From Candidatus Egaibacter danicus (GTDB lineage Bacteria; Pseudomonadota; Gammaproteobacteria; Burkholderiales; Burkholderiaceae): 5,045 nucleotides of DNA. Positions 1 to 5,045 of this stretch are shown here, piece after piece. The stretch is from the NCBI GenBank assembly GCA_011391115.1, contig JAABRC010000161.1, forward strand, positions 1-5,045, given 5' to 3'. How positions within the stretch are numbered: the first letter of the stretch is position 1; every line of letters begins with the position of its first letter. A model generated the notes under the pieces. It was not told the origin of the DNA. It did no database searches and worked only from the letters and a program-made list of their open reading frames with translations. A program made the position numbers and the translations under genes.

Positions 1-78
1 ACCAGCCTTGGTCAAGGCGTTGAACAACGTGGATTTACCGACGTTGGGTAGGCCTACAATGCCACACTTCAGACTCAT
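1..78 (-). CDS. ychF: YchF/EngD, P-loop ATPase of the OBG-HflX family (N-terminal 26 codons only)
   Basis: Reading the minus strand from the ATG at 78-76, the 26 visible residues begin [17 protein letters not shown] and continue to LTKAG at the window edge. They contain the G1/P-loop (GLPNVGKST, residues 9-17) and are almost identical to what I recall of the E. coli YchF N-terminus. YchF belongs to the TRAFAC GTPase class but prefers ATP. It associates with ribosomes and is linked to the oxidative stress response and to translation; this is family knowledge. The rest of the gene, including the coiled-coil and TGS domains (about 360 aa in the family), lies outside the window. An AGAGG ribosome-binding site ends 5 nt upstream of the start. 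The gene is transcribed divergently from the membrane sensor gene that begins 31 bp away. Confidence 0.95.
   Translation of the reverse strand, partial: MSLKCGIVGLPNVGKSTLFNALTKAG
55..60 (+). promoter_or_regulatory. Possible -10 box for the membrane sensor gene
   Basis: TACAAT at 55-60 matches the sigma-70 -10 consensus in 5 of 6 positions. A weak -35 candidate, TTTACC (34-39), lies 15 bp upstream, which is short. Transcription would start near 67 and leave a leader of about 43 nt before the ATG at 110. The intergenic gap is only 31 bp, so any promoter close to this gene must overlap the ychF coding region. These bases also encode conserved YchF residues, so the match may be chance. Confidence 0.25.
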
Positions 79-83
79 AAAAA

Positions 84-88
84 CCTCT
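84..88 (-). promoter_or_regulatory. Ribosome-binding site of ychF
   Basis: On the minus strand AGAGG (88 to 84) is followed by five T residues and then the ychF ATG. The motif and spacing suit a Shine-Dalgarno site and support the start at 78. Confidence 0.7.
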
Positions 89-94
89 AAAAAC

Positions 95-101
95 GGGGGA
101 G
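95..101 (+). promoter_or_regulatory. Ribosome-binding site of the membrane sensor gene
   Basis: A purine-rich GGGGGAG lies 8 nt upstream of the ATG at 110. It decides the start: the reading frame is open back to position 8, but that upstream part is antisense to ychF and has no ribosome-binding site, whereas the ATG at 110 opens directly into a signal peptide. Confidence 0.65.
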
Positions 102-109
102 ACAAGTGT

Positions 110-1867
110 ATGCCATCCCTGTTGGGGCGCCTTCTGCTGACTATTTTCTGCTTGTGTAGCAGCTTGTCTTGGGCCAGCGACCCATTCGCAGAAGATGTGA
201 TCGTGCTCAACGACAACGTGCCTGAGGTTCAGGTGCGGAACGACGTCAAGAGTTGGATCGACGAGGGCTCACATGCCTCCATCGCTCTGGTAGCGGGGGG
301 CACGGTCAACTTCAAATCAGACCGGACAGCTGACCATTACCAGCTGAACAAATTCGACACCCTGTGGATCAAGCTCAGCGTAAAGCGTCCGCCGGGCAAC
401 ACCGCACAGTGGACGTTGAACGTGCCGCTCCCATTTGTGGATTTTGTGACGCTGTACCAAGCCGATGGAACTGGCCAATGGTCGGTACAACGCGCCGGTG
501 ACAGCGTGAATCAGTCTGAATGGCCCCGTCAAGGCTTGTATCCCGATTTCGAACTGACTCTGGCAGACAGCACGTCAAAAGACCTGTACCTGCAGATCCG
601 CAACTTCAAGCAGACTGGCATTCCCATTCGCTTGGCAACGGTACCGCTACGTGAAAAGCAGCGCCAGCTGGAGTTGTTGGGCTTGGGGCTGATGTTGGGC
701 GCGTTACTGAGTCTGGCGATACTGTCAATGCTGCGCTACGTAGAACACCGCAAGGCCATTGACGGTTTGGCGGCCCTGTTCGGCCTGCTGATCGCCACCA
801 CAATAGGCCAGATCAATGGCGTCATGAACGCCTTTGTTTGGGCGCCGCTGCCCGACATTGGCAACTACGCATCCGGTGTTGTCCCGGTGATGACTGTGGG
901 TTGTGCGTTGCTGTTTGTCCGCAACATTTTTTCACTGCACGTGCACTACCGCTGGTTCGACCGGTTTTTATCATCTGTCGGCTGGGGCACCATTGCTTCG
1001 GTGCTGGCCTATGCAGTGGTGGACCGATTCATCGCCGAGTGGATATGCAGCATCTTCATGATTTTTGCGCTTCTGGTTGGCATCGTTGCGACGTTCCAGA
1101 GTCGGCGCGACGGGTCTGTGGTTGGTCGCTGGTTGATGTTTGCCTTGCTGCCCGTGTTTTCCACCATCCTGTACATGGTCGGTGAGGCGGCCGGCATCGT
1201 TCCCACCCTTTGGCAGATGCGCTATCTGACGTCACTGGCCGTTGCCATTGCGATCCCGGTTCTGCTCTATGCCTTGAGCCAGTTAACCCATGACCGCAAG
1301 GAGTTGGTGGTTCGCGCCAACCACCTGCCCACCCAGGATGCATTGACCGGATTGCTGACGCCCGAGGTATTCCAGACCCATCTGGAAACGGCTGTACAGC
1401 GCGCCATCGATCACCGTGAACCGTTGGCACTGGTCATGGTTCGGGTCACCAACCATGAGCATATCCGCCAAGCCTACAGCGACACCACTGCAGAGCAATG
1501 CCTGCTGCGCGCCGTGGTCAAGATCCAGCGCATTCTGCGCGACGTGGACCCTGCGGGCCGCGTTGGCACTGCGGAGTTTGCGTTGCTGATGGAGGGCGTA
1601 TCGACACGCCAGGCACTGACTGAGCGCATGGTCAAGCTGATCGGCTCGGGGCTGATTCCCTTGCCCGGCTTGGTACCGGAAGTCACACTGCATTTCCACG
1701 CTGCCTGTGTCGTATTGCATGAAAACCCGGTGCCACCCGAACGCGTGTTGGACGACCTGCGGGACCTGATGGCGGGTATGTCGCCCCATACCCGCAGGCC
1801 GATCCGTTTTCTCGAAGCCCTGCCGACCGAGGCCTCCCAAATGCTGTCGCAGGCTGAGCCTGCATAG
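110..1867 (+). CDS. 7TM-DISM membrane sensor with a degenerate GGDEF domain
   Basis: The protein has 585 aa from the ATG at 110. Residues 1-22 form a signal peptide with likely cleavage at SWA/SD. Residues of about 28-180 look like a 7TMR-DISMED2 periplasmic sensor domain, with a [16 protein letters not shown] core followed by G-D and a basic YPDF segment. Seven hydrophobic helices span about residues 188-395. A GGDEF-fold domain begins with DALTGL at 410-415. Its signature is GTAEF (486-490) instead of GGDEF, and the segment that is normally D-I-D-x-F-K-x-I-N-D reads [10 protein letters not shown]. The metal-binding Asp and Glu and the guanine-contacting Asn are therefore lost, and cyclase activity is unlikely. 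The c-di-GMP inhibitory-site motif RxxD (RDVD, 477-480) is kept, exactly five residues before GTAEF. I infer an inner-membrane protein that couples a periplasmic ligand to c-di-GMP binding or to a protein partner. There is no EAL domain. It appears to be a single-gene unit, divergent from ychF and closed by a terminator. Confidence 0.88.
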   Translation: MPSLLGRLLLTIFCLCSSLSWASDPFAEDVIVLNDNVPEVQVRNDVKSWIDEGSHASIALVAGGTVNFKSDRTADHYQLNKFDTLWIKLSVKRPPGNTAQWTLNVPLPFVDFVTLYQADGTGQWSVQRAGDSVNQSEWPRQGLYPDFELTLADSTSKDLYLQIRNFKQTGIPIRLATVPLREKQRQLELLGLGLMLGALLSLAILSMLRYVEHRKAIDGLAALFGLLIATTIGQINGVMNAFVWAPLPDIGNYASGVVPVMTVGCALLFVRNIFSLHVHYRWFDRFLSSVGWGTIASVLAYAVVDRFIAEWICSIFMIFALLVGIVATFQSRRDGSVVGRWLMFALLPVFSTILYMVGEAAGIVPTLWQMRYLTSLAVAIAIPVLLYALSQLTHDRKELVVRANHLPTQDALTGLLTPEVFQTHLETAVQRAIDHREPLALVMVRVTNHEHIRQAYSDTTAEQCLLRAVVKIQRILRDVDPAGRVGTAEFALLMEGVSTRQALTERMVKLIGSGLIPLPGLVPEVTLHFHAACVVLHENPVPPERVLDDLRDLMAGMSPHTRRPIRFLEALPTEASQMLSQAEPA

Positions 1868-1875
1868 GGACAAAC

Positions 1876-1909
1876 GCTGCCCAGACCCGCTTGATGGTGG
1901 GCGGCTTTT
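1876..1909 (+). terminator. Intrinsic terminator after the membrane sensor gene
   Basis: The hairpin begins 8 bp after the stop codon. The arm GCTGCCC (1876-1882) pairs with GGGCGGC (1899-1905), with one G-T wobble. After a 2-nt AG bulge, ACC (1885-1887) pairs with GGT (1896-1898), leaving an 8-nt loop. Four T residues follow at 1906-1909. The stem is GC-rich and well placed, but the T-tract is short, so termination may be incomplete. The last T is also the first base of the downstream -10 box. Confidence 0.6.
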
Positions 1910-1914
1910 ACAAT
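1909..1914 (+). promoter_or_regulatory. -10 box of the monooxygenase-dsbC-M61 operon, probably leaderless
   Basis: TACAAT matches the -10 consensus in 5 of 6 positions and ends 6 nt before the ATG at 1921. With the usual -12 to -7 placement, the A of the ATG is +1, which predicts a leaderless mRNA. Consistent with this, there is no Shine-Dalgarno motif before the ATG. The -35 region is poor: around 1886-1892 nothing resembles TTGACA, and the TTGATG at 1891 is only 12 bp away, too close for a standard spacer. Confidence 0.45.
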
Positions 1915-1920
1915 CCCAGC

Positions 1921-3084
1921 ATGACACGACCGTTTGATATCTGCATCCGCGGCGCCGGCATCGTCGGACGCACCCTGGCCTTGCATCTGGCCGGCAAGCA
2001 ATTGCGGGTGGCGCTGGTAGCCTGCGACGCACACGCCGCGATGCCGGCATCTGGCGAAACCGATGTGCGGGCCTACGCACTCAACCTGGCATCGCGCCAG
2101 TTGCTGGATGCCGTGCGCTGCTGGCCAGACGAAGCCGATGCCACGCCGGTGCTGGCCATGCAAGTGCACGGGGATGACGGCGGCAAGGTCGCCTTCGACG
2201 CCACAGAGACCGCATCGCAGGCACTGAACTGGATCGCCGACGTACCGGTACTGGAGGCCCGATTGGCGCAGGCCGTGCGTTTTCAGCCCTTCATTGAGAT
2301 CTTTGACAGCCCCCAGCCCGCTGCGCTCACGGTGGTCTGCGAGGGACGAGCCAGCGCATCCCGGGAGGAGTGGGGCGTACAGTGGGATGTCACGCCATAC
2401 GGCCAATGGGCGCTCGCGACCCGTGTGCAATGTGCCATGCCGCATGGACAAGTCGCTCGCCAATGGTTCAGTAAAGGCGAAATACTGGCGTTTTTGCCCA
2501 TGGGCGGCCCGCAAGGGAACTTGTGCGCCATTGTGTGGTCTGTCAGTCCTGAACGTGCCAAATCCTTGCAAGCCATGTCTAACCAAGAGTTTTGTCTGGC
2601 ACTCGAAGCCGCCAGCCACGGTGCGTTGGGCACAGTGGCGTTGGGCAGCGGGCGCAAGGTGTGGCCATTGCAACAAGCGGTGGCCCAGCGCTGGAGTGGT
2701 AGTTCGCCCCAGGGAGCGTGGGTTTTGGCCGGTGATGCTGCACACAACATGCATCCCCTGGCTGGACAGGGATTGAACATGGGCTTGGCCGATGTGGCCG
2801 AGCTGGTACATGTGTTGGAGCACCGCGCCTATTGGCGCAGCGTAGGAGACAGCAGGTTGCTGCGCCAGTATGAGCGTGCGCGCAAGGCCGACTTTGCCGT
2901 GATGGGCCAGGCTAACGACGCTTTGCAGCAATTGTTCACCAACCCGAATCCGGCCGTGCAGGCCATGCGCAACTGGGGCATGAACCGATTTGAAGACAGT
3001 GGCCCAATCAAACAATGGGTTGCACGGCGCGCCATGGGCGTGCTGGGCAAACCAACATCAACACAAGGTAAACAGCGAATATGA
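1921..3084 (+). CDS. UbiH/UbiF/COQ6-family FAD-dependent monooxygenase
   Basis: The protein has 387 aa from the ATG at 1921. The family comprises flavoprotein aromatic hydroxylases that use NAD(P)H and O2; most bacterial members hydroxylate the ring during ubiquinone synthesis at the inner membrane face. Residues 6-16 form the ADP-binding beta-alpha-beta turn (G11-A-G-I-V-G16). DVRAYALN-ASRQLL follows, typical of UbiH-type proteins. The second FAD motif is GDAAH (271-275), leading into HPLAGQGLN-G--D (278-291), the UbiH-family signature. The middle motif, usually ADGxxSxxR, reads C-E-G-R-A-S-A-S-R (140-148), and the stretch before it is about 20 residues shorter than I would expect for E. coli UbiH. 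The position hydroxylated cannot be told from sequence, so I give no gene symbol. An in-frame TTG at 1891 could add ten residues, but it lies in the terminator hairpin and lacks a ribosome-binding site. The TGA stop overlaps the dsbC ATG. Confidence 0.85.
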   Translation: MTRPFDICIRGAGIVGRTLALHLAGKQLRVALVACDAHAAMPASGETDVRAYALNLASRQLLDAVRCWPDEADATPVLAMQVHGDDGGKVAFDATETASQALNWIADVPVLEARLAQAVRFQPFIEIFDSPQPAALTVVCEGRASASREEWGVQWDVTPYGQWALATRVQCAMPHGQVARQWFSKGEILAFLPMGGPQGNLCAIVWSVSPERAKSLQAMSNQEFCLALEAASHGALGTVALGSGRKVWPLQQAVAQRWSGSSPQGAWVLAGDAAHNMHPLAGQGLNMGLADVAELVHVLEHRAYWRSVGDSRLLRQYERARKADFAVMGQANDALQQLFTNPNPAVQAMRNWGMNRFEDSGPIKQWVARRAMGVLGKPTSTQGKQRI

Positions 3085-3800
3085 AATCCGTCATCCAATC
3101 CCTGCTGGCTTGCGCCGCACTCCTGGTCTGCAGCAGCAGCATGGCGCAGGAAGCCCTGATCCGCAAAAATATTGCCGAGCGGCTTCCGCTGATCAAAGCC
3201 GTGGATGAAGTCAGCAAAACTGCCATTCCCGGCATCTACGAACTGCGCATCAATGGAAGCGAAATTTTCTACACGGACGCACAGGCCAACTACCTGATTG
3301 AAGGCAACATCATTGACGTGCGGGCCAAACGCAATCTGACCGAGGAGCGCATTGCCAAGCTCACCGCCGTCAAGTTTGACGATTTGCCACTCAAGGATGC
3401 CTTCACCATCGTCCGCGGCAACGGCAAGCGCAAGATTGCGGTATTTGAAGACCCCAACTGCGGCTACTGCAAACGGTTTGAGCGTGATTTGCAAAAGGTG
3501 GACAACGTCACGATTTACATGTTTTTGTACCCCATCCTGGGGGCAGACTCGGTAGAAAAATCGAAGGCCGTCTGGTGCGCCAAAGACCAAGCCAAGGCCT
3601 GGTTGGACTATATGGTGCGCGACCTGCCGCTCACTGCCGCCAACTGTGACGCGAATGCCCTGGTGCGCAATGGCGAGTTTGGGCGCAAGTACAAAATCAC
3701 CGGCACACCAACCCTGTTCTTTGTGGACGACACCCGGGTGCCGGGTGCAGTCGATGCCGCGCAAATTGAAAAAATGTTGACAGCAGCTAGCAAAGGCTAA
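3081..3800 (+). CDS. dsbC: DsbC-type periplasmic protein disulfide isomerase
   Basis: The protein has 239 aa. DsbC forms V-shaped dimers in the periplasm and reshuffles wrong disulfides in secreted proteins, kept reduced by DsbD (family knowledge). A Sec signal peptide covers residues 1-22, with likely cleavage at SMA/Q. An N-terminal dimerisation domain (about 25-85) contains the typical PGIYELRINGSEIFYTD strand pattern. A thioredoxin-fold domain carries the active site C127-G-Y-C130, in the context FEDPNCGYCKRF. The cis-proline loop is T209-P210. Cys166 and Cys189 match in spacing the structural disulfide of E. coli DsbC. The start overlaps the monooxygenase stop in an ATGA (3081-3084), and the nearest Shine-Dalgarno-like motif (AAGG, 3065-3068) is a distant 12 nt away, so translational coupling is likely. 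DsbG is the alternative; the CGYC active site and short length favour DsbC. Confidence 0.92.
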   Translation: MKSVIQSLLACAALLVCSSSMAQEALIRKNIAERLPLIKAVDEVSKTAIPGIYELRINGSEIFYTDAQANYLIEGNIIDVRAKRNLTEERIAKLTAVKFDDLPLKDAFTIVRGNGKRKIAVFEDPNCGYCKRFERDLQKVDNVTIYMFLYPILGADSVEKSKAVWCAKDQAKAWLDYMVRDLPLTAANCDANALVRNGEFGRKYKITGTPTLFFVDDTRVPGAVDAAQIEKMLTAASKG

Positions 3801-3811
3801 ATCGCTTCCCT

Positions 3812-5045
3812 ATGGCTACCATACGCACGCAAACCAAACCCGCCAGATCCCGCGTAGCAACGACTCCCGCCATCCACTACCGAGTGGAAGTAGCCAACCT
3901 GCAGGCCCACCTGTTTGGCATCACGTTGACCATCCCAGCGCCCGCTGCAAACCAGGTCTTGCGCCTGCCGGTATGGATTCCGGGCAGCTACCTGGTACGC
4001 GAATTTGCCAAGAATCTGCAAAACCTGCGCTGCCACCAGGGCACCAAGCCCGTACCAGCAAAGCAATCCGACAAGGCCACCTGGGTGGTGGAATGCACGG
4101 CGGAGCAGCCACTGGAAGTGCGCTACGAGGTCTACGCGTTTGACAACTCGGTGCGCACTGCGTGGCTGGACGCAACGCGGGGCTTCTTCAACGGCACCAG
4201 CCTGTGCCTGCAGGTAGACGGACAACTCGACCAGGCCCACACGCTGGAGCTGGTCGCCAACGAATCTATTGCCGCTTGGTCCGTCGCCACCGGCCTGGAA
4301 CCGGCCAAGGTCAACAAACACGGCTTTGGCAGCTACCGTGCCGACAACTACGACACGCTGGTGGACTGTCCGGTGGAGATGGGCACGTTCTGGAGCGGCA
4401 GCTTTGTCGCCTGCGGCATTGCGCACCGCTTTGTCGTGGCGGGCGCGCCGCCGAGTTTTGATGGCGCCAAACTGCTGGCTGACACCCAGGCCATCTGTGA
4501 AGCCGAAATCCGCTTCTGGCATGGCGACAACATCAAAAACAATAGCAAACAACGTAACAAGTACGAGGGCCAGAGCCCAATTCCGTTCAAGAACTATGTT
4601 TTCATGCTGAACGCCGTGGCCGATGGCTATGGCGGGCTGGAGCACAAAAACTCCACCGCGCTGATCTGCAAGCGCGCCGACCTGCCGCGCCTGCCACGCA
4701 CCCTGCTGGCCCCCACGACGCACAAGCAGCCCGAGGGCTACACCACGCTGTTGGGGCTGATCAGTCATGAGTACTTCCATACCTGGAACGTCAAGCGCTT
4801 GCGCCCGGCCGAGCTGGCCAGCTACGATTACACGCAAGAAAACTACACCGAGCTGCTGTGGTTTTTTGAAGGCTTTACCAGCTACTACGACGACCTGCTG
4901 CTGCGCCGCGCCGAGCTGATCGACAACATTGCCTACCTCAAGCTACTCACCAAGACTCTGAACGGCGTGGCGCAAACGCCGGGACGCAAGGTGCAAAGCG
5001 TGGCCCAGGCCAGCTTTGACGCCTGGATCAAGTACTACCGCCAGG
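3812..5045 (+). CDS. M61-family (glycyl aminopeptidase-like) metallopeptidase, 3' end outside the window
   Basis: The frame is open from the ATG at 3812 to the window edge (411 codons visible); family members usually have about 600 aa and end in a PDZ domain, which would lie beyond. An N-terminal M61_N beta domain starts near residue 20 (IHYRVEV) and includes LPVWIPGSYLVREFAKN, a strong family hallmark. The catalytic region has Y-G-G-L-E-H (273-278), comparable to the GAMEN substrate loop of M1 peptidases. The zinc motif is H319-E-Y-F-H323, and E353 in WFFEGFTSYYD is the probable third zinc ligand. No signal peptide is visible: the N-terminus is basic but not hydrophobic, so a cytoplasmic location is inferred. 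M61 enzymes remove N-terminal residues, with preference for Gly or Ala in the characterised member. The gene starts 11 bp after dsbC with only a weak, distant AAAGG (3792-3796), suggesting operon co-expression. Residues of about 239-258 form an A-rich, polar insertion. Confidence 0.9.
   Translation, partial: MATIRTQTKPARSRVATTPAIHYRVEVANLQAHLFGITLTIPAPAANQVLRLPVWIPGSYLVREFAKNLQNLRCHQGTKPVPAKQSDKATWVVECTAEQPLEVRYEVYAFDNSVRTAWLDATRGFFNGTSLCLQVDGQLDQAHTLELVANESIAAWSVATGLEPAKVNKHGFGSYRADNYDTLVDCPVEMGTFWSGSFVACGIAHRFVVAGAPPSFDGAKLLADTQAICEAEIRFWHGDNIKNNSKQRNKYEGQSPIPFKNYVFMLNAVADGYGGLEHKNSTALICKRADLPRLPRTLLAPTTHKQPEGYTTLLGLISHEYFHTWNVKRLRPAELASYDYTQENYTELLWFFEGFTSYYDDLLLRRAELIDNIAYLKLLTKTLNGVAQTPGRKVQSVAQASFDAWIKYYRQ

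Noticed and set aside
48..57. A perfect 10-bp palindrome, GTAGGCCTAC, as an operator
   Set aside because: It lies in the codons for the invariant Val-Gly-Leu of YchF, so coding constraint explains it, and the symmetry does not extend further.
8..109. An upstream extension of the sensor gene by 34 codons
   Set aside because: The extension would be antisense to the conserved ychF 5' end and would place a polar stretch before the signal peptide. The ATG at 110 has a good ribosome-binding site.
1283..2080. A 265-codon minus-strand open frame opposite the GGDEF region
   Set aside because: Its product is rich in Arg, Gln and Cys with no domain pattern, and the plus strand has an obvious gene here.
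1474..3015. A 513-codon open frame on the minus strand across the sensor 3' end and the monooxygenase gene
   Set aside because: It is antisense to two genes with clear family motifs, crosses the terminator-promoter junction, and its translation shows no recognisable domain. GC-rich codon structure readily leaves such antisense frames open.
3102..3134. A lipoprotein signal in the DsbC N-terminus (LLAC at residues 8-11, LLVC at 14-17)
   Set aside because: The first cysteine is too close to the N-terminus for a signal peptidase II site, and the second has Val at -1, which is not accepted. A standard cleavage site (SMA/Q) follows.
2829..3764. A 311-codon minus-strand open frame opposite dsbC
   Set aside because: It is entirely opposite the monooxygenase 3' end and the well-supported dsbC, with no family features of its own.
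3797..4837. A 346-codon minus-strand open frame opposite the M61 gene
   Set aside because: The plus strand encodes M61 hallmarks throughout, including HEYFH and GGLEH. The antisense translation resembles no protein family and is a coding shadow.

Overview
The window looks like an ordinary chromosomal stretch of a betaproteobacterium, most likely order Burkholderiales and family Comamonadaceae (Rhodoferax/Polaromonas-like). The evidence is the moderately high GC content, the protein sequence flavour, and a run of a UbiH-family monooxygenase, a DsbC-type isomerase and an M61 peptidase, an order I associate with that family from memory. The genus is inference. I see no mobile element, CRISPR array, RNA gene or phage signature, and no clear sign of a new multi-gene system.

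Layout. Positions 1-78 on the minus strand hold the first 26 codons of ychF, a P-loop ATPase. Only 31 bp separate its start codon from that of a divergent plus-strand gene (110-1867). That gene encodes a membrane sensor with a signal peptide, a periplasmic 7TMR-DISMED2-like domain, seven transmembrane helices and a C-terminal GGDEF-fold domain whose catalytic residues are lost. A compact intrinsic terminator (1876-1909) follows it, and its T-tract runs into the -10 box of the next transcription unit.

The second unit reads rightward. A UbiH/UbiF/COQ6-family FAD monooxygenase (1921-3084) appears to be translated from a leaderless mRNA. It overlaps by 4 bp with a DsbC-type periplasmic disulfide isomerase (3081-3800). 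After 11 bp comes an M61-family metallopeptidase (3812 to the window end, truncated by the window). The spacing suggests one operon. A shared theme is envelope and redox upkeep: a probable quinone-biosynthesis hydroxylase, a disulfide isomerase and a peptidase. No direct biochemical link between the three is visible in the sequence.

The most interesting signal is in the sensor. Its GGDEF motif is GTAEF and the metal- and guanine-binding positions are replaced, yet the RxxD inhibitory-site motif sits exactly five residues upstream, as in c-di-GMP-binding GGDEF domains. This fits a membrane c-di-GMP receptor rather than a cyclase.
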